DNA of 64,000 nt from Streptomyces violaceusniger. Its GTDB lineage: Bacteria; Actinomycetota; Actinomycetes; Streptomycetales; Streptomycetaceae. The translations under genes and the position numbers were made by a program. Under the pieces are notes generated by a model, which saw only the letters and a list, made by a program, of their open reading frames with translations, was not told the DNA's origin and made no database searches. Within the stretch, counting starts at the first letter, position 1. Each line of letters begins with the position of its first letter. Below are positions 8,449 to 17,469 of this stretch, piece after piece. The DNA lies in assembly GCA_005405945.1 (NCBI GenBank), contig BJHW01000001.1, forward strand, positions 8,928,001 through 8,992,000, read 5' to 3'.

Positions 8449-9306
8449 TCAGTACGTGTAGAAGCCCGAGCCCGTCTTGCGTCCCATACGGCCCGCGTCC
8501 ACCATCCGCAGCAGCAGCGGGGGAGCGGCGTACAGCGGCTCCTTGTACTCCTCGTACATCGAGTCGGCGATCGCCGCGATGGTGTCCAGGCCGATCAGAT
8601 CGGACAGCTTCAGCGGGCCCATCGGATGGGCGCAGCCCAGCTCCATGCCGTTGTCGATGTCCTCGCGGCTGGCGATCCCGGACTCGAACATCCGGATGGC
8701 GGACAGCAGATACGGGATGAGCAGCGCGTTGACCACGAACCCCGCGCGGTCCTGGGCGCGGATGGCGTGTTTGCCCAGGATGTCGCCGACCAGCGCCTCG
8801 GAGCGCTTGATGGTCTCCTCGCCGGTGGTGAGCGCCGGGATCAGCTCCACCAGCGCCTGCACCGGTGCCGGGTTGAAGAAGTGGATGCCGATCACCTGGT
8901 CCGGGCGGGAGGTGGCGACGGCCAGCTTGACCAGCGGGATGGAGGAGGTGTTGGAGGCGAGGATCGCGTCCGGGCGGGTCACCACCTGGTCGAGGACCTG
9001 GAAGATCTCCGTCTTGATCTGCTCGTTCTCGACGACCGCCTCGATCACCAGATCACGGTCGGCGAATTCCCCCAGATCGGTGGTGAAGCTCAGCCGGTCC
9101 AGCGTCGCGTCGCGCTGCTCCTCGGTGATCTTGCCGCGCTCGGCGGCCTTCCCGAGGGAGTTGGTCAGCCGGGTACGCCCTATCTCCAGGGCCTCACCCG
9201 TGGTCTCCGCGACCATGACGTCCAGGCCGGATCGGGCGCACACCTCCGCGATGCCCGCACCCATCTGGCCACAGCCCACCACTCCGACGCGTTCGATGTC
9301 GGTCAC
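8449..9306 (-). CDS. 3-hydroxybutyryl-CoA dehydrogenase
   Basis: 285 residues, the usual length for single-domain bacterial enzymes. The NAD(P)-binding GCGQMG motif is near residue 11, the catalytic dyad includes His in IGIHFFNPAPV, and the C-terminal 3HCDH domain carries GFVVNALLIPYL and ELGCAHPMGPL. It interconverts acetoacetyl-CoA and 3-hydroxybutyryl-CoA in fatty acid, butanoate or polyhydroxybutyrate metabolism. GTG start at 9306. The genus commonly keeps this gene apart from other beta-oxidation genes, as here. Confidence 0.9.
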   Translation of the reverse strand: MTDIERVGVVGCGQMGAGIAEVCARSGLDVMVAETTGEALEIGRTRLTNSLGKAAERGKITEEQRDATLDRLSFTTDLGEFADRDLVIEAVVENEQIKTEIFQVLDQVVTRPDAILASNTSSIPLVKLAVATSRPDQVIGIHFFNPAPVQALVELIPALTTGEETIKRSEALVGDILGKHAIRAQDRAGFVVNALLIPYLLSAIRMFESGIASREDIDNGMELGCAHPMGPLKLSDLIGLDTIAAIADSMYEEYKEPLYAAPPLLLRMVDAGRMGRKTGSGFYTY

Positions 9307-9385
9307 ATCGTGCCTTTCGCTGGTCCAACCGTCCGTTGTGTCGTCCCCCTGTCGCCCCAGACGTTACCCTCCGGTTATCGGCAGG

Positions 9386-9423
9386 GGGCGGGCCGGGGCC
9401 GGAAATCCGGCCCCGGCCCGCCC
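9386..9423 (-). terminator. Strong hairpin terminator after the GH74 gene
   Basis: A perfect 17-bp GC stem (9386-9402 with 9407-9423) closes an AAAT loop. It begins 8 bp after the GH74 stop on the minus strand. There is no T-run, as is usual for Streptomyces terminators. Confidence 0.85.
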
Positions 9424-9430
9424 TCGGCGC

Positions 9431-11763
9431 TCACGAGATGTCGCCGCGCAGGATGCCGCGCCCGTTGGTGGCCAGGTAGACCCGTCCGTAGACCCGCGGG
9501 TCGCCGGTGATCGAGGCGCCCGTCCAGCCCCACTGGTGGGCGTCGTCGTTGATCCGGGTCCAGCTCGCCCCGGCGTCCGTGGACCGGAAGATGCCGCGCA
9601 CCCCGCCGATTCTCGCGCTGGTGTAGAGCGCCTGGTACGAGGCGCCCGGCGCCGCCTTGCCGAAGCCGATGGTGTCCGCCTGCTGGACGCCGCTCAGCTT
9701 GGTGAAGGTCGCGCCGGAGTCCGTGGAGTGCCACAGCCCGTACGCCCCGCCGGTGCTGCCGCCCGCGAGCCAGATGTCGCCCTCGGCGCCCGGCAGCGCC
9801 TTGAACCGCGCCGGGCCGTCGGCCGGCAGCCCGGAGGACGCCCTGGCGGTGAAGGTGGCGCCGCCGTCGGTGGAGACGTAGAAGGTGCCCGCCTTGAAGC
9901 CGTAGAACTTCTTGGGGTTCTTGCGGTCGGACTCCACGACCGCCCCGGCCGGGATGCCGCTCGACGCCGACCACGAGTTGCCGAAACCGGTGGTGTGATA
10001 GACGGCCGAGGTGCCCTCCGGGGCCCAGACGAAGCCGCTGCCGTCGGCCGCCGCGGCCACGGTGCCGCCGCCGGTGACCCCGGACGGCTCGCTGCCCTGG
10101 AACCAGTTGGCGCCGTTGTCGGTCGAGAAGGCGATCCGTGGCGCGGAGTCGTTGTTGCCCACCCGGACCACCGTGTTCGGATTGGTCTCGGCGTAGTCCA
10201 GGCTGGTGGTCGTGGTGAACGTCGGCGAGGTGTACATCCTCGCGGGCACCGCGTCGAGATCGGTGTGGCGGAAGCCCCCGATGTCACCGAGCGCGCTGAG
10301 CAGCGGGGCCCCGGTGGGCGGGCTGGCCAGGTCGTTGACCGCCGTCTCCTCCAGGCCCTTGACCATGGGTGTGATGGCTATTTTGCCGCCCGTGTCCCAG
10401 TTTCCGAGGTTCTCCGTGCCGTAGACCGTCGCCCCCGTGCCGTACATCATCCGGTTGGAGTCGAACGGGTCGATCTCCAGCGCCTCGGTCATCCAGCCCA
10501 GTTTCGGGGTGACTTCGGGCGGGGAGGGGTTGGTGCCGAAGGTCAGCCAGGGGACGGCACTGACGTCCTGGGTGTAGCGGAAGGACCGGTTCGGATAGCT
10601 GGTGAAGTCCCAGGCCCGGGTCCAGGTGGCACCGGAGTCGGTGGAGCGGAAGATCTGGGTGTCCGGCCACCAGGAGCTGTAGCCGGTCACCATCAGCGTG
10701 CCCGGCTTCTGGCGGTCCACGGTGAGCCCGCTGTAGCCGAAGTAGGTGTCGGCGTCCGCCATGGGGCTGATGTTCTTCCACTCCCCGGTGGCCGTGGTGT
10801 ACCGCCACACCTGGCCCTTCTCGCCGTCGTACGGGCCGCCCTTGTCGCTGGTGGTCAGGTACAGATAGCCGTTCTTGGCGTCCAGGACGCCCTTGTGGGA
10901 GAGATAGCCGGTGGGCTGGCCGGCCACCCGCGACCAGGTGGCGCCCGCGTCCGTCGAGCGGTAGACGGTGTTGTCCTTGTCCGCCACGCCCACGTAGATG
11001 GTCTTCGTGGCGCTGCCGGAGGAGCCGGTGCGCTCGTCGAAGGTCACCCACACCACGCCTTGGTTGTCGCTCAGATAGCCGCTGGTGTCGCTCGCGTCCT
11101 GGACGTACGTGCCGGGGTTGGGGAAGGACGTCACCTTCGACCAGGTGACACCGGAGTCGGTGGAGCGCCACAGCCCGTTGCCGCTCGGCGCGCCGAGGTA
11201 GAGCACGCTGTTCCGGTTGGGGTCCACCGCCAGCCGCTCGCCCATGCCGCGGCCGGGCATATTGCCGCCCAGCTTGAAGGGGAGGGTGGTGGACTGCCAG
11301 CTCGTGCCCCGGTTGGACGAGCGCAGGATCGCGCCGTTGCCCGGGTCCCAGCTGTTGGTGTACGTACCGGCCGCCACATAGACCTTGTTGGGATCCACCG
11401 AGTCGCTGGCCAGGCTCACCACCCCGGTCCAGCCCCAGTGGTCCCAGTCCAGCGAGTCCAGCAGCGGCACCCACCGCTTGCCGGACTGGTCCCAGCGGTA
11501 CGCCCCGCCGATGTCGGTGCGGGCGTAGGCGAGGTTCTTCTCCTTGCGGTTGAAGACGATGCCGGGGACGAAGCCGCCGCCGTCCACGCGGACGTTCTTC
11601 CAGGTGTAGGCGTCGGCCTGGGCGGTGGTGGCCCGAGTGGTGGCCCGGGCGGGGCGGCTTCGGGGCGGGCCGCGGCGGGGGAGGCCGCCGCGGTGAGTAA
11701 GCCGCCGACGAGTGCCAGCGCGGCCATGAGCGCGCCGACCGGTCTTCTGCCGTTGCTGCGCAC
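9431..11763 (-). CDS. Secreted GH74-type xyloglucanase/BNR-repeat glycoside hydrolase (frame broken by a 1-nt gap at about 11645)
   Basis: About 777 residues built of BNR/sialidase-like beta-propeller repeats (many S.D.G.TW motifs such as RSTDAGATWSRV), starting with WKNVRVDGGGFVPGIVFN and ending ATNGRGILRGD, as in GH74 endo-xyloglucanases. No cellulose-binding domain follows. GTG at 11763 (after GAGAGGAAG) gives a signal peptide, RSNGRRPVGALMAALALVGG, ending near ASPAAA. That frame fails to join the catalytic domain unless one base is added in the CCCGGGC run at 11644-11650, so a missing G/C is inferred. A CebR-type operator lies 62 bp upstream, predicting induction by cello-oligosaccharides. 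Confidence 0.85.
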
Positions 11764-12217
11764 GGGAACTTCCTCTCCGGACGTGGGGGTAGTGAGGCAT
11801 GAGGGCCATGCGGGCGAGGGTATTTGGGAGCGCTCCCATGCGTGCGTCATCCGATGCTAGCGGCCGGATGGCCGTGCGAGAAGGGTGAAGTCAAGGGGTC
11901 CTCAAGGGGTGTTGGGCCCGGCCGTCCCGGATTCGCGGTAAGCATTGCCGGGCGCCCCGCAAGGGCCCCATCATCAGCGGGTGTTGCCACTTGCCACCAC
12001 ATCGGGCACGCCGCCGCAGGGCGCCTGCCGCAGGGCGCCCGGCGGGGGCCGCCCGGCGCGGGCCGCCCGGCCACCGCTGGGTGGCGCCCCCGGCGCGTCG
12101 GCGTTGTCCGACACCACGCTCCCCGGGGGCGACGGGGGACGGTCTCCTGGCCCTTCGGTCCGGCCGGTGGCGGCGGGCTTACGTTGACGGCACGACCGAG
12201 GCGAGGAGTTGGGTTTC
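11764..12217. other. Divergent promoter region between two secreted glycosidase genes
   Basis: 454 bp with no supported gene. It holds the TGGGAGCGCTCCCA operator (annotated separately) and GC-rich repeats around 12012-12075 (several GGGCCGCCCGG-like units) that form hairpins. Frames that stay open here are compositional. Confidence 0.6.
11825..11838. promoter_or_regulatory. CebR-type operator upstream of the GH74 gene
   Basis: Perfect 14-bp palindrome TGGGAGCGCTCCCA. This is the known binding sequence of CebR, the LacI-family repressor of cellulose utilisation in Streptomyces, which is released by cellobiose or cellotriose. It lies 62 bp upstream of the GH74 start. Confidence 0.9.
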
Positions 12218-13450
12218 ATGGGTGGGATCACGCGCAGAAGTCTCACGGTGGCGGCCGCCGGAGCCCTGGCCGCCACCGTCACGGCGGGCGACGCGCTGGC
12301 GGAGGGGCGGGGCGGTGGGCACCGGCCCGAGTTCCGCGGGATGTGGCTGGCCACCGTCGCCAACCGCGACTGGCCGTCCAGGCCCGGTCTCCCCGCGGAG
12401 CGGCAGCGGGCCGAGCTGCTGGGCTTCCTCGACACGGCCGTGAGCCGCCGGCTCAACGCGGTGGTCTTCCAGGTGCGGCCGACGGCGGACGCGCTGTGGC
12501 CTTCACCGTACGAGCCGTGGGCGGAGTGCCTCACCGGCGTGCAGGGCAAGGATCCGGGCTGGGATCCGCTGGGCACCGCCGTGCGCGAGGCGCACCGGCG
12601 CGGTCTGGAGCTGCACGCCTGGTTCAACCCGTACCGGATCGCCAATCACACCGACCCCGCACGGCTGGTCCCCACCCATCCGGCCCGGGTGCACCCCGAG
12701 TGGGTCGTGCCGTACGGCGGGAAGCTCTACTACAACCCCGGGCTGCCGGAGGTCCGCCGCTTCGTCCAGGACGCCATGCTGGACGCGGTCGCGCGCTATG
12801 ACATCGACGCCGTCCACTGGGACGACTACTTCTACCCGTATCCGGTGGCCGGTCAGGTCTTCGACGACGACGCGGCGTACGAGGCTTACGGCGCGGGCTT
12901 CCCGGACCGCGCGGCCTGGCGGCGGAACAACATCGACCGCCTGGTGTACGAGACGGCCGTGCGCGTCAGACGACTGAAGCGGCGGGTGAGGTTCGGCATC
13001 AGCCCCTTCGGCGTCTGGCGCAACCAGGCCACCGACCCGCTCGGCTCCGCCACCACGGCGGGGGTGCAGACCTACGACGACCTCTACGCGGACACCCGTG
13101 GCTGGGTGCGGCGGGGATGGCTCGATTACGTCGTCCCGCAGGTCTACTGGAACATCGGCTTCGCCGCCGCCGACTACGCCGTGCTCGTCCCCTGGTGGTC
13201 GGAGGCGGTCCGGGGCACCGGGGTGAACCTCTACATCGGCGAGGCGCTCTACAAGGCGGGCGACCCGGCGCAGCCCGCGCCCTGGCAGGACCCGGCGGAG
13301 CTGTCCCGGCACCTCACCTTCGACCAGGGCTTTCCCCAGGTGCGCGGCAATGTGTACTTCTCGGCGAAGGAAGTGGCCGCCGACCGCAACGGCGCCATGG
13401 CGCGTGTGGTCGCCGACCACTATCCGTATCGCGTCCGTCCGCCCCGCTGA
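12218..13450 (+). CDS. GHL10/YngK-type family 10-like glycosyl hydrolase, Tat-exported
   Basis: 410 residues. The N terminus GGITRRSLTVAAAGALAA has the twin-arginine pattern, so export by Tat is likely. The mature part begins EFRGMWLATVANRDWPS, typical of the DUF187/GHL10 TIM-barrel family, and keeps VVFQVRPTADALWPS, HAWFNPYRI, VHWDDYFYPYP and VPQVYWNIGF with candidate acidic catalytic residues. Family members hydrolyse cell-wall or surface glycans; the substrate is unproven. ATG at 12218 lies nine bases after GAGGAG; a TTG at 12209 is less likely. Confidence 0.85.
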   Translation: MGGITRRSLTVAAAGALAATVTAGDALAEGRGGGHRPEFRGMWLATVANRDWPSRPGLPAERQRAELLGFLDTAVSRRLNAVVFQVRPTADALWPSPYEPWAECLTGVQGKDPGWDPLGTAVREAHRRGLELHAWFNPYRIANHTDPARLVPTHPARVHPEWVVPYGGKLYYNPGLPEVRRFVQDAMLDAVARYDIDAVHWDDYFYPYPVAGQVFDDDAAYEAYGAGFPDRAAWRRNNIDRLVYETAVRVRRLKRRVRFGISPFGVWRNQATDPLGSATTAGVQTYDDLYADTRGWVRRGWLDYVVPQVYWNIGFAAADYAVLVPWWSEAVRGTGVNLYIGEALYKAGDPAQPAPWQDPAELSRHLTFDQGFPQVRGNVYFSAKEVAADRNGAMARVVADHYPYRVRPPR

Positions 13451-13476
13451 CCCGGGCCCTGCCCCTGTGGGGACAA

Positions 13477-13683
13477 CTACCGCTGCCCGGGTCCGGCGGC
13501 CAGGTGGCGGACGACCGAGTCGGGCCCGGGGGAGAACAGGCACTCGTGTCCGTCGTCCTCGTAACGCACGCGGTAAGGCGGTTCCCCGTTATCCCCGAGC
13601 ACTTCGATGATCTCCGCTACACGATCGTGAATTCCGACAACCCTGCCGTGTACCAGCAGCTTGTCGCCTACGGTCGCCTCCAT
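13477..13683 (-). CDS. DUF1918 domain protein
   Basis: 68 residues. It begins MEATVGDKLLVHGRVVG and contains the DUF1918 core: VGDKLLVHG, an IIEVLGDNG.PPYRVRYEDG-like segment and HECLFSPGPDS. This is an SH3-like small-barrel domain of unknown function, widespread in actinomycetes. ATG at 13683 has GGAGGT seven bases upstream. It stands alone between two longer genes. Confidence 0.85.
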   Translation of the reverse strand: MEATVGDKLLVHGRVVGIHDRVAEIIEVLGDNGEPPYRVRYEDDGHECLFSPGPDSVVRHLAAGPGQR

Positions 13684-13751
13684 GTGCGTGACCTCCCGTC
13701 CGCTGGAGGGCAATGCGGTCTGCTGAGGACAATGCGATCCCTGAGGCCAGT

Positions 13752-15005
13752 CTATGGCTGGTTGTCCTGGTTTGCTCCCGCCGGGGAGTGATTCCGGTCC
13801 GCTGCTTCGGGGATCCGGTCCGTCCTTTCGGGTGTCCGGTCCGCCGCTTCGGCGGTTTCGACGGTTTCGGGCGGACGCGTCCGGCCGGGGCCGGAAGCCC
13901 GTACCGCCCCGGCCGGGACCCGGGCCCGCTGTGTCACTCCGATGCACACCAGCACCGCGACGGCGGCGATCGGGGCGGCGGGGGTCAGCGTCTCGCCGAG
14001 CAGCAGCACCGACCACACCAGGGTGAGCAGCGGCTGGGCCAGTTGCAGCTGGCTGGCCCTGGCCACCCCGATGGCGGCCATCCCCCGGTACCACACCACC
14101 AGGCCCACGAACTGCGAACCGGCCGCCAGCCACAGCAGTCCGGCCACCGCACGACCGCCGAGGTGGACGTCCTCGCCCGCCAGCGCGAGCACCGCGCCCG
14201 GCACCGACAGCGGCAGACAGCCCACCAGCGCCCAGCCGATCACCTGCCAGCCCGGCATGTGGCCGGCCAGCCGTCCGCCCTCGGTGTAGCCCGCCGCGCA
14301 CACCACCAGCGCGCCGAACAGATACAGATCGCTGGTGGTGAGCGCCCCGCCGCTCTGCTGCACCGCGAAGGCGATCACGACCGCCGCCCCGGCCAGCGCC
14401 GCCGCCCAGAACACCCGCGAGGGCCGCACCCCGGTGCGTACGGCCGAGAAGGCGGCGGTGGTGAGCGGCAGCAGGCCGACCACCACGGCCGCGTGCGCGG
14501 TGGTGGAGGTCTCCAGGGCGAGCGTGGTCAGCAGTGGGAAGCCCACGACGACCCCGGCCGCGACGACCAGCAGCCCCGGCCAGTGCCGGCGGTCCGGCAC
14601 CGGCACCCGCAGGGCGACCAGCGCCCCGCCCGCGATCAGCGCGGCGAGCACCACCCGGCAGGTGGTCACCGTCCAGGGGCCGAGGCCGGTGAGCGCCCAG
14701 GCGGTGGCGGGGAAGGTGAGGGAGAAGGCGGCGACGCCGAGCGCGGCGAGCAGGGTGCCGGTGCGGAGGGCGAACGGCGTCGGAAGCGCCGGGGCCGCCC
14801 GGGCGCCGCCCCGGTCCGGGGCTGGGCCGCGACCTGGGGCTGGCCCGCCATCCGGGGCTGGGCCGCCGTGCGGGTCGGGGTCACTACCTGGGGCTGGGCC
14901 GCCATCCGGCGCTGGGTCACCGTGCGGGGCTGGGTCGCCACCCGGGGCCGGGTCGCCGCTCACCGCTATCGCACTGCTGTCAGTAGCGCTATCCTGTGCT
15001 GTCAT
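13752..15005 (-). CDS. EamA/DMT-family transporter with N-terminal hexapeptide repeats
   Basis: 417 residues. Residues about 75-365 form ten transmembrane helices in two EamA halves (LTFPATAWALTGLGP, YRGMAAIGVARASQLQLAQP), so this is a drug/metabolite exporter. Residues 17-64 are eight tandem hexapeptides of the form (G/R)(D/G)PAP(X), unusual for the family and probably a disordered cytoplasmic tail. The start at 15005 shares the CATG at 15003-15006 with the divergent MocR gene. MocR regulators often control such neighbours, so this may be its target. Confidence 0.85.
   Translation of the reverse strand: MTAQDSATDSSAIAVSGDPAPGGDPAPHGDPAPDGGPAPGSDPDPHGGPAPDGGPAPGRGPAPDRGGARAAPALPTPFALRTGTLLAALGVAAFSLTFPATAWALTGLGPWTVTTCRVVLAALIAGGALVALRVPVPDRRHWPGLLVVAAGVVVGFPLLTTLALETSTTAHAAVVVGLLPLTTAAFSAVRTGVRPSRVFWAAALAGAAVVIAFAVQQSGGALTTSDLYLFGALVVCAAGYTEGGRLAGHMPGWQVIGWALVGCLPLSVPGAVLALAGEDVHLGGRAVAGLLWLAAGSQFVGLVVWYRGMAAIGVARASQLQLAQPLLTLVWSVLLLGETLTPAAPIAAVAVLVCIGVTQRARVPAGAVRASGPGRTRPPETVETAEAADRTPERTDRIPEAADRNHSPAGANQDNQP
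14814..14957 (-). repeat. 18-bp in-frame repeats encoding PAP-type hexapeptides
   Basis: Eight consecutive 18-bp units inside the exporter gene encode GDPAPG, GDPAPH, GDPAPD, GGPAPG, SDPDPH, GGPAPD, GGPAPG and RGPAPD. The unit is a multiple of three, so copy-number change would keep the frame. Confidence 0.85.
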
Positions 15006-15026
15006 GCAACAGCGTAGCAGTGTGGC
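14990..15026. promoter_or_regulatory. Shared divergent promoter and overlapping start codons of exporter and MocR genes
   Basis: The two ATG codons overlap in CATG at 15003-15006. A -10-like TATCCT (14990-14995) faces the MocR gene and a -10-like TACGCT on the minus strand faces the exporter, each within 5-8 bases of its ATG, which predicts leaderless mRNAs. An inverted repeat GCTGT-N6-ACAGC (14998-15013) is centred on the starts and could be the MocR operator. Confidence 0.6.
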
Positions 15027-16457
15027 CGACCTCGCGGAATCCCTGCGAAAGGAGCTGGACCGCTACTCACCTGGAGAGAAGCTGCCGTCCAGCCGGGCCC
15101 TGGTCGAGCGCCACCGGGTGAGCCCGGTGACCGTCTCCCGCGCCCTCGCCGCGCTCGTCGCCGAAGGGCTGGTGGTCACCCGCCCCGGCGCCGGTGCCTT
15201 CCGCGCCGACCGGCCACGGGCCGGGGCGCAGCGGCCGGGCGACACCTCCTGGCAGGAGGTCGCGCTGAGCCTGGAGACGGCCGGTGAGCCGGTGCCGCGC
15301 TCGGTGGACGCCTCCGGCGTCCTGGCCACGCTCGCCGCCCCGCCGCCCGGGATCCTGGAGTTCAACGGCGGCTATCTGCACTCCTCCCTCCAGCCCGAGC
15401 GGGCGCTGGCCGCCGCCCTGGCGCGCGCCGGGCGGCGGCCCGGGGCCTGGGACCGCCCGCAGGTGGAGGGCCTGCCCGAGCTGCGTGCCTGGTTCGCCCG
15501 CGAGATCGGCGGCCCGGCCGGGGTCCTCGGCGCCTCCGACGTCCTGGTCACCGCGGGCGGCCAGTCCGCGCTCACCTGCGCGCTGCGCGCGCTCGCGGCG
15601 CCCGGTGCGCCCGTCCTCGTGGAGTCCCCCACCTACCCCGGCATGCTCGCCGCCGCCCGCGCCTCCGGGCTGCGCCCCGTGCCGGTCCCGGTGGACGCCG
15701 ACGGGGTGCGCCCCGATCTGCTCGCCGAGGCGCTGCGGGCGACCGGCGCCCGGGTCTTCGTGTGCCAGCCGCTGTTCCAGAACCCCACCGGCGCGGTGCT
15801 CTCCGCCGGGCGGCGCCGCGAAGTGCTCGCGATCGTCCGTGCGGCGGGCGCGTTCCTGGTGGAGGACGATTTCGCGCGCCGGCTCGCCCACGAGGACGCG
15901 GGTCCGCTGCCCGCCACCTTGGCCGCCGACGACCCCGACGGGGCGGTGGTCCACGTCTGCTCGCTCACCAAGGCCACCTCGCCCAGCCTGCGGGTGGGCG
16001 CGCTCGCCGCCCGCGGCCCCGCGCTGGAGCGGCTGCGCGCGATCCAGGTCGTGGACAGCTTCTTCGTGCCCCGTCCGTTGCAGGAGACCGCCCTGGAACT
16101 CGTCGGCGCGCCCTCCTGGCCCCGCCATCTGCGCACCGTCTCCGCCGAGCTGCACACCCGCCGCGAGGCGCTCGCCACCGCCGTACGGCGGGAGCTGCCC
16201 GCGCTGGAGCTGCGCCATGTCCCGCGCGGCGGTTACCACATGTGGCTACGGCTGCCCCAGGGCACCGACGAGGCCGCCCTGGCCTCCGCCGCGCTGCGCG
16301 CCGGGGTCGCCGTCGCCCCGGCCGCCCGTACTTCTGCGCCGAACCGCCCGCGCCGCATGTGCGGCTGAGCTTCGCGTCGGTGGCGGGGACCGGTGAACTG
16401 GGGGAGGGGGTGCGGCGGTTGCGCACCGCGTGCGAGGAGGTGCTGGCGGGGGCGTAG
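15004..16457 (+). CDS. MocR/GntR-family regulator with aminotransferase domain (frame broken by a 1-nt gap at about 16320)
   Basis: About 484 residues. The N-terminal winged helix (MQQRSSVADLAESLRKELDR, KLPSSRALVERHRVSPVTVSRAL) is followed by a fold-type I PLP aminotransferase-like domain with ESPTYPG, QPLFQNPTGAVLS and the PLP lysine in VCSLTKATSPSLRVG. Members respond to PLP or amino-donor metabolites. The frame ends early after GVAVAP; adding one G/C in CCCCGGCC (16317-16323) restores the conserved end beginning GRPYFCAEPPAPHVRLSFAS and finishing at 16457. The stop-containing version would lack the last about 45 residues. Confidence 0.83.
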
Positions 16458-17469
16458 GACGCGTTCGACGGGGCGTGTCGCCTGCGGCGGGCTCTTCCCC
16501 TCCCCGCCCCTTCCCGAAACTGGGGCTCCGCCCCAGCCCCCGGCCGGTGTTTCGCCTCGGGCCTCGGCCGGTGTTTCGCCTCGGGCGCCGGACAGGGTTC
16601 CGCCCCAGGCCTCGGACGGGGTTTCGCCCGGGCGCCGGGTCGGGTTCCGCCCCAGGTCTCGGGCCCGGGGTTTGGCCTCAGGCCCCGGGTCGGGGTTTGG
16701 CCTCAGGCCCCGGGTCGGGGTTTCGCTCCGGGTCTCGGGTCGGGGTTTGGCCTCGGGTCCTGGGTCGGGGTTTCGTCCCGGGTCTCGGGTCGGGGTTTGG
16801 CCTCGGGTCCTGGGTCGGGGTTTCGTCCCGGGTCTCGGGTCGGGGTTTGGCCTCGGGTCCTGGGTCGGGGTTTCGTCCCGGGTCTCGGGTCGGGGTTTGG
16901 CCTCGGGTCCTGGGTCGGGGTTTTGTCCCGGGTCTCGGGTCGGGGTTTGGCCTCGGGTCCTGGGTCGGGGTTTCGTCCCGGGTCTCGGGTCGGGGTTTCG
17001 TCCCGGGTCTCGGTCCGGTGTTTCGCCTCGGGCGCCGGACGGGGCTCCGCCCCGGGTCTCGGGCCTGGGGTTCTCGCCCCAGGTCCCGGTCCGAGGTTCC
17101 CTTCGGACCCCGGTCCGGGGTTTCGTCCCGGGTCCCGGTCCGGGGTTTCGTCCCGGGTCCCGGTCCGGGGTTCCGCCCCAGCCTCGGGCCGGGGTTCCCC
17201 TCAGGCTCCGGGTCGGGGTTCTGCCCCGGGGCCTCAGGCCCCGGTCCGGGGCCCGGGGGCCAGGGGCGGAGTCCCTGGTATCGGGAAGGGGCGGGGAGGG
17301 GGAAGACCCCCGGCGGCACGCGCCGCTTCCCGCCCGCCACCCGCGATGCGCACGGTGTTCATGAGACGGCCGCTTCGAGTCGCCCGGTGACCCGGCGCAC
17401 ACCCAAAGGCCCCTGCTCTTCTCCTGGTTACGGGCCCTGGAGCCGGGGCCGTGACCTTACGATGCCGGG
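16458..17469. repeat. Non-coding 25/50-bp tandem repeat array with inverted-repeat flanks
   Basis: About 1 kb without a gene. The core 16741-16990 is five copies of a 50-bp unit, identical except for one C-to-T change near 16922. Each 50-mer is two related 25-mers, both starting CGGGGTTT and ending in CGGGT-like sequence, and degenerate 25-mers extend the array to about 16540-17240. The outer ends are inverted copies of one another: GGGAAGGGGCGGGGAGGG at 17284-17301 pairs with the CCCTCCCCGCCCCTTCCC type at 16498-16515. The stop-free frames in all registers come from repeat composition, since 25 is not a multiple of three. Confidence 0.85.

Noticed and set aside
16741..16990. 50-bp direct repeats as a CRISPR array
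   Set aside because: Units are back to back with no unique spacers, and no cas genes are nearby.
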